Source: Vampirovibrio chlorellavorus (lineage in GTDB: Bacteria > Cyanobacteriota > Vampirovibrionia > Vampirovibrionales > Vampirovibrionaceae). Taken from it: DNA of 64,000 nucleotides. Positions 37,486 to 46,025 of the stretch are shown one piece after another. The stretch's first letter is position 1, and the number at the start of each line of letters is the position of its first letter. The stretch is from contig NZ_QFWH01000010.1 in NCBI RefSeq assembly GCF_003149375.1, positions 1 through 64,000 of the forward strand, read 5' to 3'. The notes under the pieces were generated by a model. It was not told the DNA's origin. It did not search any database and saw nothing but the letters and a program-made list of their open reading frames with translations. The position numbers were made by a program, and so were the translations under genes.

Positions 37486-37514
37486 TTGACAAATTCCTAG
37501 ATTAGACTTATTCT
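37486..37514 (+). promoter_or_regulatory. Promoter of perR
   Basis: A perfect TTGACA (37486-37491), a 17-bp spacer and TATTCT (37509-37514). The -10 element overlaps the palindrome at 37510-37524, so the promoter is well placed for repression by a protein binding there. The rest of the 366-bp gap 37238-37603 shows no gene. Confidence 0.6.
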
Positions 37515-37524
37515 TAATAAGAAT
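37510..37524. promoter_or_regulatory. 7-1-7 palindrome, candidate PerR/Fur box
   Basis: ATTCTTAATAAGAAT is a perfect 7-1-7 inverted repeat, the geometry used by Fur-family regulators such as PerR. It overlaps the -10 region of the perR promoter and lies in the divergent control region shared with the JmjC oxygenase gene. Confidence 0.65.
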
Positions 37525-37603
37525 TAAGAACGATTTAGGTTTTATTATCAAATAAAACTAATTCATTCCAAAACCCCATTCAAGGCCTGAAAGCATCTGC
37601 ACC

Positions 37604-38041
37604 ATGATGACAACCGCCCAAATACGCCAACTCCTGAACAAGCGAGGCCTGAAGGTCACGCCGCAGCGGGCCGTCATTATGGAGTTTATGATGCGAACCA
37701 AGAGCCACCCCACCGCCGAAGCAATCTACGAGGCGGTCAAAGACGCCCTCCCAGGGCTCTCCAAAGGCACCCTGTACAACGTCCTGAACACCCTGGTGGA
37801 CGCCAACCTCCTGAATACCGTGGTGATAGAGCCCGGCGCCCTCCGCTACGACGCCAATGTCAGCAATCACCACCACTTTATAGATGTGGATACCGGGCAA
37901 ATTCACGACATCCCCTGGGACAGGGTGCAAATCCTGTTCAATGCCCCGGGAGAAGGGTTCTGTGTGGCTGACTATCAGGTCAACTTCTATGGGGTCATGG
38001 CCCAGAACAGTCCAAAACCGCCCAAACCGGAGCATCCCTGA
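37604..38041 (+). CDS. perR: Fur-family peroxide regulator (PerR-like), lacking structural zinc cysteines
   Basis: A 145-residue Fur-family repressor with winged-helix DNA-binding segment KVTPQRAVIMEFM...GTLYNVLNTLVDANLL. The five regulatory metal ligands of PerR (His37, Asp85, His91, His93, Asp104 in the Bacillus protein) all have counterparts shifted by two: H35, D83, H89, H91, D102. The paired CxxC motifs that hold structural zinc are absent; the CENCG position reads DVDTG. It is followed 114 bp later by a rubrerythrin gene, a typical peroxide-response target. A palindromic operator candidate lies in its promoter. Confidence 0.87.
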   Translation: MMTTAQIRQLLNKRGLKVTPQRAVIMEFMMRTKSHPTAEAIYEAVKDALPGLSKGTLYNVLNTLVDANLLNTVVIEPGALRYDANVSNHHHFIDVDTGQIHDIPWDRVQILFNAPGEGFCVADYQVNFYGVMAQNSPKPPKPEHP

Positions 38042-38155
38042 TTCCCCCCGGCAGCGCCCCCACCCTGATTCAGGCCCTTGTCACCCACTCCCCAGACAGG
38101 CATTGACCCGCTCACTCCTCCTGAAACCCACACCGTAAGAAGAAAGAGGTCCAGC

Positions 38156-38629
38156 ATGAACCCAACGGAAACCCTCACCCAAACCACCCAGAACATTGAA
38201 GCCGCCTTTGCCGGTGAATCCATGGCCAACCGCAAGTACCTGTACTTCGCCAAACTGGCCCGGGAACTGGGCAACGCCGAAGTGGCCGCCCTGTTTGAGA
38301 ACATCGCCAATCAGGAAACCGGGCACGCCTTTGCCCACCTGCAACTGCTGTATCCCAAGCAGGGCATGACCGTGGAAAAACTACTGGAACTGGCCCGGGA
38401 CGGCGAATTGTATGAGGCCAACCACATGTACCCGGACTTTGAGCGCATCGCCTTACAAGAGGGAGATGCAACTGCCGTGGCTGAATTTCAGGAGCAGGCC
38501 GCCGAATCCCGGGAGCATGCCAGCATTTTCCAAAAGGCGGCCCAACGCTTTAAAGCCCTGCGCAAGGTGGAAGCCCTGCACGCCGCCGAGTACGACGAGA
38601 TGCTGCAAAAAGTGCGCAGCGCCTCCTGA
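38156..38629 (+). CDS. Rubrerythrin-family diiron protein without rubredoxin domain
   Basis: 157 residues from the ATG at 38156, which follows AGAAAGAGG. The four-helix diiron domain is visible through FAGESMANRKYLYF, NQETGHAFAHL (ExxH), a mid-protein Glu, and AAESREHASIF (second ExxH). The C-terminal rubredoxin Cys4 domain of classic rubrerythrin is missing. It should reduce hydrogen peroxide with an external electron donor. It sits downstream of perR and is probably under its control. Confidence 0.88.
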   Translation: MNPTETLTQTTQNIEAAFAGESMANRKYLYFAKLARELGNAEVAALFENIANQETGHAFAHLQLLYPKQGMTVEKLLELARDGELYEANHMYPDFERIALQEGDATAVAEFQEQAAESREHASIFQKAAQRFKALRKVEALHAAEYDEMLQKVRSAS

Positions 38630-38699
38630 AGTCCCGCATAGCCAAAGCGCCTTACTTCTCCTTAACCTCATCTCACTTTCTCCTTAACCTACCGAGAGC

Positions 38700-38735
38700 A
38701 AAGCCCCGCCTCTTTCCAATGAGAGACGGGGCTTT
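38700..38735. terminator. Bidirectional terminator between rubrerythrin and OYE genes
   Basis: A 14-position stem with one mismatch (AAAGCCCCGxCTCT against AGAGxCGGGGCTTT) around an 8-nt loop, lying between convergent genes. A 13-nt direct repeat (TTCTCCTTAACCT) occurs just upstream, between 38655 and 38690. Confidence 0.75.
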
Positions 38736-38770
38736 CAGCATACTGAGCCGATGGCTATATGCCTGTATGG

Positions 38771-39853
38771 CTATACGGACTGGCGTATCCGGGGCTTTCC
38801 CCGTTCATACTGCGGAGGCCAAGCCTGCGCCACCCCCAGTTGATGGGCGGCATGCAAGGGCCAGTAAGGATTCCGCAAGGATTCACGCCCCAAAAGCACC
38901 AAATTGGCCTGCCCCTGTTCAATAATGGCGTTGGCCTGCTCAGCCTCAGTAATCATGCCCACCGCCGCAGTGGGGATTTCCGCCTGCTGACGGATGGCTT
39001 CGGCAAAAGGGACCTGATAGCCCGGTCCGGTTTGAATTTTGGCATCCGGCACCGCCCCACCAGAGGACACATCAATGAGATCCACCCCTCGTTTTTTGAG
39101 TTCCCGGCATAGCTGCACGGACTGATCCACGTCCCAGCCGCCGTCCGCCCAATCACTGGCCGAAATACGCACCCACAAGGGCAGGGATTCCGGCCAAATC
39201 TGGCGAGCCTCCGTGGCAATCTCCAACAGCAGGCGCATACGGTTCTCTAAACTACCGCCGTAAGCGTCGGTGCGCTGATTGGACAGCGGGGATAAAAAAG
39301 AGTGCAGCAGATACCCGTGTGCGGCGTGCAGTTCCAGCACCTGAAAACCCGCTTTCAGGGCCCGACGGGCAGCAGCGGCAAACGCGGCTTTCAACACCTC
39401 AATCTCGGACACCGTCAGGGCATGCGGAGTTTGAGAAGCCTCATCGAAGGGAATGGCGCTGGGGGCCAACACGGGAGACCAGCCGCCTTCCGCAATGCCC
39501 ACCGGCTGACCGCCATTCCAGGGCGCCGCAGCGCTGGCCTTGCGTCCGGCATGGGCGATTTGAATGGCCGCAACCGCCCCTTGCTCCTGAATAAAGCGGG
39601 CCACCCGAGCCAGTGGTTCAATGTGGGCGTCTTTCCACAGTCCCAAATCCTGCGGGCTAATGCGCCCTTCCGGGGAGACCGCGGTGGCCTCTACCATAAC
39701 CATTCCGGCTCCCCCCACGGCCCGGCTGCCCAAATGCACCAGATGCCAGTCCGTGGCAAAGCCATCCTGACACGAGTACTGACACATGGGGGATATCCCC
39801 ACCCGATTTCTGAATACCACCTCTCGAAGCTGAAAGGGACTGAACAAACTCAT
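38771..39853 (-). CDS. NADH:flavin oxidoreductase, Old Yellow Enzyme family (YqjM-like)
   Basis: 360 residues from the ATG at 39853, with AAGGAAG upstream; 15 further codons are open before it. The FMN-binding TIM barrel is of the YqjM subclass: GISPMCQYS with the redox-tuning Cys, HAAHGYLLHSFLSPLSNQRTDAYGGS with the substrate-binding His, and VLLGRESLRNPYW near the end. It reduces activated alkenes such as quinones or nitro compounds, often in detoxification. It lies next to the peroxide-response genes but is transcribed towards them. Confidence 0.88.
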   Translation of the reverse strand: MSLFSPFQLREVVFRNRVGISPMCQYSCQDGFATDWHLVHLGSRAVGGAGMVMVEATAVSPEGRISPQDLGLWKDAHIEPLARVARFIQEQGAVAAIQIAHAGRKASAAAPWNGGQPVGIAEGGWSPVLAPSAIPFDEASQTPHALTVSEIEVLKAAFAAAARRALKAGFQVLELHAAHGYLLHSFLSPLSNQRTDAYGGSLENRMRLLLEIATEARQIWPESLPLWVRISASDWADGGWDVDQSVQLCRELKKRGVDLIDVSSGGAVPDAKIQTGPGYQVPFAEAIRQQAEIPTAAVGMITEAEQANAIIEQGQANLVLLGRESLRNPYWPLHAAHQLGVAQAWPPQYERGKPRIRQSV

Positions 39854-39987
39854 AAAGCGACTTCCTTTTCTCAAGAACACACCATGATTGAGGACCAAAT
39901 CAACCGTTTTTCAGTTTTATCATCAAGCCTGGCGGTTGTCCCTGCCATCCCGCACAGACACGCCAGAAACAAGGCTATGATCGGGTG

Positions 39988-41031
39988 TTACAACTTGCCC
40001 CACATGTACACGGCATAAAACAGGAAGATCAGGTAAAAGATACCGCTGGCAAACAGCACCTGCGGCAGGTGACGGGGTTGCTTCCAGGCGCACAGGTAAA
40101 TGAGCAGCGAGGAGGCCAAACACAGACCCACGCTGAGCATGCCCTGCTGATTGAGAACCCACGGGGTAAAGGCCAGCCCAATGCCCGTGGGAATGCAGCT
40201 TTGAAACACCATGGCCCCGGTAATGTTGCCCAGAGCCAGATTGTCCTTGCGGGCCTTAATCCACACCACGCTGTTGAATTTCTCTGGCAGTTCGGTGGCG
40301 ATGGGGGTGACAATCAGGCTGAGTACCAAGGCCGGTACGCCCAAGGTGGTGGCCACATCGTTGATTTCCTCCACAAAAAAGTGGACCAGCACCAGCAGAA
40401 TCAGCAGGCTGGCCGCCAGTTGGGCCAAAATGATAAAGGTCTGGGGCTCCTTGACCTTGGGGGCAAAGGTCAGGGCCGGTAGATCAAAGTCTTCATCGGG
40501 GATATGCTCCTTTTTCAGGGTACGGTAAACGTACACCCCGTAAAAAATCAGCAAGCCCACCGCCATCAGGCGTTTCACAGTGGTGTCGTGAATAAAGGCC
40601 GCCCCGAAAACGGCCAGATAGGCGGGGAAAAAGTAATGGTAATCCCGGCGGAACAGGCCGTGATCAAACTTCAGGTGGCTGCTGCGCTTTTGCACCGCCG
40701 CAAAATAGAAAACCGCGGCGGCCGTGACCCACATGGCCAGGGTTCCCAACAGAAAAGGCGCCCCCAAAATGGCCCCCACCCCAATCTCGTGCCCGGTTTC
40801 CACGCTGAGGTGGGACAGCCCAAACACCCCGGAGACAATGGCGATAATGGGCACCAGGGTTTCCGGCAAGGCCGTGCCCACAGCGGCCAGCACGCTGCCC
40901 ACCGCCCCTTCTGACAAGTTAAAGCGATGGCCTGTCCATTCGATGGCGTTGGTAAACAGGGCGCAACAGGCCACAATCAGCACCAGTAGCACCAGAATTT
41001 CGATAGCGGAAAGGAAAAGGTCGAGTTGCAT
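39988..41031 (-). CDS. Calcium/cation exchanger (CaCA family) membrane protein
   Basis: A 347-residue polytopic protein with about ten hydrophobic helices. The two inverted alpha-repeat motifs of sodium/calcium exchangers are visible: AVGTALPETLVPIIAIVSG in the first half and TPIATELPEKFNSVVWIKARK in the second, each with the transport-site Glu. It probably exports calcium or another cation in exchange for Na+ or H+. It is divergent from rel. Confidence 0.85.
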   Translation of the reverse strand: MQLDLFLSAIEILVLLVLIVACCALFTNAIEWTGHRFNLSEGAVGSVLAAVGTALPETLVPIIAIVSGVFGLSHLSVETGHEIGVGAILGAPFLLGTLAMWVTAAAVFYFAAVQKRSSHLKFDHGLFRRDYHYFFPAYLAVFGAAFIHDTTVKRLMAVGLLIFYGVYVYRTLKKEHIPDEDFDLPALTFAPKVKEPQTFIILAQLAASLLILLVLVHFFVEEINDVATTLGVPALVLSLIVTPIATELPEKFNSVVWIKARKDNLALGNITGAMVFQSCIPTGIGLAFTPWVLNQQGMLSVGLCLASSLLIYLCAWKQPRHLPQVLFASGIFYLIFLFYAVYMWGKL

Positions 41032-41122
41032 AGGTCTGATTATACCCGGAAGCCCTGTGGAAAATCACGCCCATTCCGCGGGTGACTTGAAGCGCAGGGG
41101 TTTCATCCGGTCACGAAAGCCG

Positions 41123-41128
41123 TATAAT
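41123..41128 (+). promoter_or_regulatory. -10 element of rel
   Basis: A perfect TATAAT 30 bp before the GTG start of rel. The -35 region (around 41100) is weak. The predicted transcription start is about 41135. Confidence 0.45.
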
Positions 41129-41157
41129 AAGGTTTGAGTAAAGGGACACTCCACACC

Positions 41158-43389
41158 GTGCAGAACCCACAACCCGGCATCCTGAAGGAAGATGAACTGT
41201 TTGCGCAGTTACTGGACATTTTGCGTGCCCAGGAACGCCCGGAAAGTGATCTGCAGCGGGTTACCGACGCCTTTGAGTACGCCCGCCGCATGCACGAGGG
41301 CCAGTACCGCAAGAACATGGAGAACTACATTGTTCACCCGGTGAATGTGGCCATTATTCTGGCGGGCATTCCGGTGGATACGGCCACGGTAATGGCGGCC
41401 CTGCTGCACGACGTGGTGGAAGACACCGCCAGCAAGCCGGAAGACATTGAGCAGCGCTTTGGGGAAGAGGTGCTGAAGCTGGTGGTGGGCGTCACCAAGC
41501 TGGGCAAGTTTGAATTCGCCTCCAAAGAGGACGCCCACGCTGAGAACTTCCGCAAAATGTTTTTAGCCATGGCCGATGACGTGCGGGTCATCATGCTGAA
41601 GCTGGCCGATCGCTTGCATAACATGCAAACACTCGAACACATGAAGCCGGAGAAGCAAATCAAAAAGGCCACGGAGACCATTGAGATCTTCGCCCCGCTG
41701 GCCAACCGCCTGGGGATGGGTAAAATCCGGGCGGAACTGGAAGATCTTTCCCTGAAGTATCTCGATCCGGATCGCTACGTGGAAATTGAAAGCGAGATTG
41801 CCGACACCACCGATGAGCGGGCCAACACCATCTTGCTGGTGATTGAGAAGATCAAGGACCAACTCAGTGCCATGGGCATTGAGGCCAAAATTTACGGGCG
41901 GGTTAAAAACTACTACAGCATCTACAAAAAAATGCTGACCCAAGAGAAAAAAGTACAGGAAATTTACGATATTAGTGCGGTTCGGGTCATCGTCAATTGC
42001 GAGCGGGAATGCTACGAGGTGTTAGGGGTTATTCACCACGCCTTTACCCCCATTCCGGGCCGTTTTAAAGATTACATCGCCATGCCCAAGAGCAACCTGT
42101 ATCAATCCTTGCACACCACCGTCATCGGGCCTTACGGGCGCCCCTTGGAAGTGCAGATTCGCACCTGGGATATGCACCGCATCGCCGAGTACGGGATTGC
42201 CGCCCACTGGAAATACAAGGAAGTGGGCACTTCTGAGGCCAGCCAAAGTGGCGAGGAACAGCAGATGTCCTGGCTGCGGCAAATGGTGGAACTCAAAGAG
42301 GACGCCGGAGACGCCAAGGAGTACGTGGATTCGGTCAAGCTGGACCTGTTCCGGGATGAAGTCTTCGTCTTCACCCCCAAGGGGCGGGTGGTGGTTCTGC
42401 CTCGGGGCTCAACGCCCGTGGATTTCGCCTACCGCATCCACACGGAGGTGGGCAACACCTGCACCGGGGCCAAGGTCAACGGGCGCATTGTGCCCCTGAA
42501 CAACGCCCTCAAAAATGGCGATATCATCGAGATTATCACCGGCAAGAAAAGCACGCCCCGGCTGGACTGGATTAACTTCGTGCAGACCCAGACGGCCAAG
42601 TCCCGCATTCGGCAATGGCACAAAAAGCACTACCGGGAAGAGCATGTGGAACAGGGCCGTAAGCTGCTGGAAGCGGAACTGACCCGGGCGGTGGTGGATG
42701 AGGCCTTGCGGGGCGGCAAACTGGCCAAGATCGCCGAGGAGCTGAACTATACCAGCCTGGATGACTTATTGGCCGCCCTGGGCTACGGGGAGGTCAACCT
42801 GAACCGGGTCACCAACCGACTGAAAAAAGGCCCCAGCACCGATTTTGATCCGATGCTGCACAGCTTTGCCTCCCGCAAGGAACGCCCTTTGGTCAAAAGC
42901 GGACAGGACATTCAAGGGCTGGAAGGCATGATGTATCAGAACGCCAAATGCTGCAACCCGCTGCCGGGCGAGGGTATTATCGGCGTGGTGACCCGTTCCC
43001 GTGGGGTCATGATCCACCGGGATGATTGCGATAATCTGGCCCACTCCAACCCCAACCGGCGCATGTACGTGAGTTGGGAAGGCGAGAACCAGACCAAGCA
43101 TTCCGTGAAGCTGGACATTCAGGTCATTGATCGGGTTGGGGTGCTGAAGGATATTTTGACCAAAATCGCCGACTGCAACGCCAACCTGTCCAATACCAAG
43201 GTGAAAATTTTACCGGATCACACAGCATCCATTGAATTGACATTGGATGTGGAGAGCCTGAAGCATCTGGACCGGGTGCGGGATGCCATTTGCCAGATCA
43301 ACGATGTGATTGGGGTACGCCGTCAGCGGGGACGAGGGCCGACGCTTGGTGCCAAGAAACCAGAGAACGGCAGCGCAGAGTCTCTGTAG
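41158..43389 (+). CDS. rel: Bifunctional (p)ppGpp synthetase/hydrolase Rel
   Basis: A long RelA/SpoT homologue (743 residues). The N-terminal HD hydrolase is intact (LLHDVVEDT, with ADRLHNM), and the synthetase carries RVKNYYSIYKKM and SLHTTVIGP. TGS (VFTPKGRVVVLPRGSTPVDFAYRIHT), a Cys/His region (CCNPLPGEGIIG...HRDDC) and an ACT domain follow. Both activities are therefore expected. I place the start at the GTG at 41158, 11 nt after AAAGGGA. A TTG at 41134 is in frame, but a TATAAT at 41123-41128 would put the transcript start on top of it. Confidence 0.92.
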   Translation: MQNPQPGILKEDELFAQLLDILRAQERPESDLQRVTDAFEYARRMHEGQYRKNMENYIVHPVNVAIILAGIPVDTATVMAALLHDVVEDTASKPEDIEQRFGEEVLKLVVGVTKLGKFEFASKEDAHAENFRKMFLAMADDVRVIMLKLADRLHNMQTLEHMKPEKQIKKATETIEIFAPLANRLGMGKIRAELEDLSLKYLDPDRYVEIESEIADTTDERANTILLVIEKIKDQLSAMGIEAKIYGRVKNYYSIYKKMLTQEKKVQEIYDISAVRVIVNCERECYEVLGVIHHAFTPIPGRFKDYIAMPKSNLYQSLHTTVIGPYGRPLEVQIRTWDMHRIAEYGIAAHWKYKEVGTSEASQSGEEQQMSWLRQMVELKEDAGDAKEYVDSVKLDLFRDEVFVFTPKGRVVVLPRGSTPVDFAYRIHTEVGNTCTGAKVNGRIVPLNNALKNGDIIEIITGKKSTPRLDWINFVQTQTAKSRIRQWHKKHYREEHVEQGRKLLEAELTRAVVDEALRGGKLAKIAEELNYTSLDDLLAALGYGEVNLNRVTNRLKKGPSTDFDPMLHSFASRKERPLVKSGQDIQGLEGMMYQNAKCCNPLPGEGIIGVVTRSRGVMIHRDDCDNLAHSNPNRRMYVSWEGENQTKHSVKLDIQVIDRVGVLKDILTKIADCNANLSNTKVKILPDHTASIELTLDVESLKHLDRVRDAICQINDVIGVRRQRGRGPTLGAKKPENGSAESL

Positions 43390-43444
43390 CAGTCGATTTC
43401 CAGTATAGGACTGATTTTCAACACAAAGACGCGCACAAAAACCC

Positions 43445-43477
43445 CTGGATTCTAGCCTCAGCGGGAATGACAATACG
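43445..43477. repeat. REP-like element, degenerate copy
   Basis: CTGGATTCTAGCCTCAGCGG followed by GAATGACA keeps the outer form of the REP-like palindrome but has lost the left arm. It lies in the rel-purH gap 43390-43714, which has no gene. Confidence 0.6.
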
Positions 43478-43535
43478 ATTTAACCATACAACGCAAGGGA
43501 TTAGAGTGAGTACTTGCTGAGGCTTGCTGGTTTTT

Positions 43536-43566
43536 CTGGATTCCCGCCTTTGCGGGAATGACAGGG
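43536..43566. repeat. REP-like palindromic element, copy 2
   Basis: GGATTCCCGC and GCGGGAATGA arms around a 3-5-nt centre; an inverted copy of the element at 8839-8866. About 90 bp from the degenerate copy and in the same orientation as it. Confidence 0.75.
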
Positions 43567-43653
43567 CTACGCAAGACAAGGGGGCTTGGCATGGGGAGGT
43601 CTGGAGGGGGGACAGCGCTGGTGCTGGACTCTGTTCCCCCGCCAGTGGGGTAT

Positions 43654-43704
43654 AAGGGGCAACGCCCCTTGAGGAAAGCATGCTCCAAAGGGGGCAAAGC
43701 CCCC
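43654..43704 (-). terminator. Double G/C hairpin downstream of purH
   Basis: Two perfect short hairpins: AAGGGGC-aac-GCCCCTT (43654-43670) and GGGGGC-aaa-GCCCCC (43690-43704). On the minus strand the second one lies 11 bp after the purH stop and is followed by TTT, so it could terminate purH transcripts. The pair may also be part of a repeat family. Confidence 0.5.
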
Positions 43705-43714
43705 TCAAAAACAA

Positions 43715-45307
43715 CTAGTGACGAAATTCTCGAACCCCGGTAGTAACCATGGCGATGTGGTACTGGTTGGCCAGCTTGATCACTTCCGGGTCTTTCACAC
43801 TGCCGCCGGGCTGAATAATAGCCCCCACACGGGCCTGAGCGGCGGCGTAAATATTATCCTCGTGCGGTAAAAACCCGTCGGAGGCCAGCACCGCATCCTT
43901 GGCCTGATCGCAGGCCAGCTTGAGGGCGCTTTCCAGGGCCCCGATGCGGGAGGTTTGCCCGCCACCGATGCCCACCGTTTTACCGTCCTTAGCCAACACA
44001 ATGGCGTTGGATTTGACGTGTTTGACGATTTTCCAGGCGAATACCATGTCTTCCAACTGGGCATCGGTCGGTTTTTGCTCGGTGGCGATTTGAAAGCCCA
44101 TATTGCCCAGCTTGGCTTTTTTCTCGTCCACGGTTTGCACCAAAAACAGATCGTCTGCCACCTGTTTGTAATCGGTCTGGCCCACTTTCAACTCGGGCAA
44201 GTCCCGTTTGACCAGCCGCAGGTTTTTCTTGGTGGATAACAGCTCAAAGGCGCCGGGTTCAAAATCAGGGGCGATGATCACTTCCAGGAAAATATCTTTC
44301 ATCAGCTTGGCCGCCGCCTCGGTGACCGGCTGATTAAAGGCCACCACCCCGCCAAAGGCGCTCAGCGGATCGGTATCCAAAGCCCGCTGAAAAGCGTCTT
44401 GCACAGAGCGGGTGGAAATGGCCACCCCGCAAGGGTTGTTGTGCTTCACAATCACACAAGCCGGATTCTCGTTGAATTCCGTAGCGATATTCCAGGCCGC
44501 CTGCATGTCCAGAATGTTGTTATACGAAAGCTCTTTGCCATGCAGGTACTCAAAATCAACGTGGCGTTTGGCCAAGCCGTACAAGGCCGCCTGTTGATGG
44601 GGGTTTTCCCCGTAACGAAGGTCGGTAATTTTGGACAGCGGCAGAGTCAGAGCGTCCGGCAAGGCGGTTTGCGCTTCCGGCTTGCTCAACTGGCTCATCA
44701 GGTAACGCTGAACCAGACCATCGTAGTAAGAAGACTGGGCAAAGGCCTCTACGGCCAGTTTTTTACGGAAACTCAGGGAGGTGCTGCCGTTGCCTTGTTC
44801 CATTTCCGCCAAAAAGCCCTCGTACTGGGCAGGGCTGCCCAACACATTGACCAGCGGATAATTCTTGGCCGCCGCCCGAATCAGGGCCGAGCCGCCAATA
44901 TCCACAAAGTGCAGCATGTGCAGGGGATCTTGCGAATCTTCCTCCTGGGCGAAACGATCCCGCTCCGCCTCAAAAGGATAGAGATTGACCACCACCACGT
45001 CCACGGCAAACGGAACCGTGTCTTTATCTTGCCGGTCTTTGGATTCCGCCAGAATACCGGCGAAAATTTCCGGGTGCAGGCTTTTCACCCGACCGCCCAA
45101 TAGCTCCCCAAAGCCAGTGATTTCAGAACTTTCAATGGCCGGAATATTCCGCTCATCCAGAAACTTTTTAGTGCCTCCGGTGGATAAAATAACGTAGCCG
45201 TAACGCTCGCTCAGCGCCCGAGCCAGCGGCTCCAGCCCCTGTTTATCGAATACGCTGATAAAGGCCACTTTTTTACCGGCAAACACGGGTTGCAATTCGG
45301 GTTTCAT
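43715..45307 (-). CDS. purH: Bifunctional AICAR transformylase / IMP cyclohydrolase
   Basis: Catalyses the last two steps of IMP synthesis. The 530-residue protein has the N-terminal cyclohydrolase domain (STGGTKKFLDE, GGRVKSLHPEIFAGIL) and the C-terminal transformylase domain (VKHNNPCGVA with catalytic Lys/His, DPLSAFGGVVAFN, LRYGENPHQQAALY). The ATG at 45307 has AAGGAGT 10-11 nt upstream. A GTG at 45319 is in frame but too close to that site. It is divergent from the small Cys-rich gene. Confidence 0.95.
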   Translation of the reverse strand: MKPELQPVFAGKKVAFISVFDKQGLEPLARALSERYGYVILSTGGTKKFLDERNIPAIESSEITGFGELLGGRVKSLHPEIFAGILAESKDRQDKDTVPFAVDVVVVNLYPFEAERDRFAQEEDSQDPLHMLHFVDIGGSALIRAAAKNYPLVNVLGSPAQYEGFLAEMEQGNGSTSLSFRKKLAVEAFAQSSYYDGLVQRYLMSQLSKPEAQTALPDALTLPLSKITDLRYGENPHQQAALYGLAKRHVDFEYLHGKELSYNNILDMQAAWNIATEFNENPACVIVKHNNPCGVAISTRSVQDAFQRALDTDPLSAFGGVVAFNQPVTEAAAKLMKDIFLEVIIAPDFEPGAFELLSTKKNLRLVKRDLPELKVGQTDYKQVADDLFLVQTVDEKKAKLGNMGFQIATEQKPTDAQLEDMVFAWKIVKHVKSNAIVLAKDGKTVGIGGGQTSRIGALESALKLACDQAKDAVLASDGFLPHEDNIYAAAQARVGAIIQPGGSVKDPEVIKLANQYHIAMVTTGVREFRH

Positions 45308-45499
45308 GGGGACGATCACTCCTTATATGAGCCAGAAATCTGAGGCGAACGGGTGCAAAAACGCACCATGGCTGTATTGTATGCCGAACATAGGGGTCTT
45401 GCCAGCGGGGTTAAAAATACCGCTCTACAAACCGATATGAACACAAAAGAGTGGGTCACTCCTGCTTTCGGCCCGTTCTCTTTTTGGTATGATGCCGTT

Positions 45500-45790
45500 A
45501 TGATGACTCCCCTGCCCATCCACTTTTTTGACTACACCTGTGACCGCTGCGGGGCGCCGGTGTGCGAGCGGGTTCAGCTGATGAATCTGGCCCTGAACTA
45601 TGAAGAAGAGTTGTTTTGTCTGGATTGCCTGGCGGCGGAACAGGATATGTCTCCTGAGGCCTTGGCCGATTTTGCCAAAAGTTATGTCTACAGCCGGGAT
45701 TGCTTTAAAAATCCGTGGATGAAATTTGACGCCACCCCTTGCCCCAAACGCACTGACGGTCTGTGTTTTTGCCAGGACACCGCCAGTTGA
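45500..45790 (+). CDS. Small Cys-rich, zinc-ribbon-like protein, 96 aa
   Basis: The protein has two CxxC knuckles (CDRCG near residue 14, CLDC near 45), suggesting a zinc ribbon, and further Cys residues in its C-terminal third (CFKNPW..., CPKRTDGLCFC). No family is recognised. I prefer the ATG at 45500 because TATGAT (45487-45492) just upstream looks like a -10 element, which would make the transcript leaderless. The open frame reaches 45353, but that part looks non-coding. Confidence 0.6.
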   Translation: MMTPLPIHFFDYTCDRCGAPVCERVQLMNLALNYEEELFCLDCLAAEQDMSPEALADFAKSYVYSRDCFKNPWMKFDATPCPKRTDGLCFCQDTAS

Positions 45791-45882
45791 TTTTTAGAAT
45801 CAGTACCCCTTCTCAAGCCGCTTGTAATTGTTTGAGTACAGCGAGTTTCGCAATCGGGCACACCAACGCTGCAACTTGTTTT

Positions 45883-45891
45883 TGCTAGAAT
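45883..45891 (+). promoter_or_regulatory. Extended -10 promoter upstream of the CBS-like gene
   Basis: TGCTAGAAT, an extended -10 motif, 134 bp before the CBS-like start. The leader that follows has no recognisable riboswitch and no Shine-Dalgarno clearly placed before the ATG at 46026. Confidence 0.4.
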
Positions 45892-46025
45892 AGTCGCACA
45901 CTAATTCAGATTTGACCGAGAAGCCCTTAATGCCCACTGGCTCAACGAATTACTCCCCCACTACACATCATATGCCCAACTCAATAAGCCCTAATAATTT
46001 AGTCCCAATAAAAGGTCTTTGAATC

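Noticed and set aside
43418-43714. Short minus-strand frames in the rel-purH gap
   Set aside because: They cross two REP-like copies and the G/C hairpins; low-complexity translation and no ribosome site.
45791-46025. SAM-type riboswitch ahead of the sulfur amino acid genes
   Set aside because: Function would fit, but none of the conserved core elements can be recognised; only an extended -10 promoter is supported.
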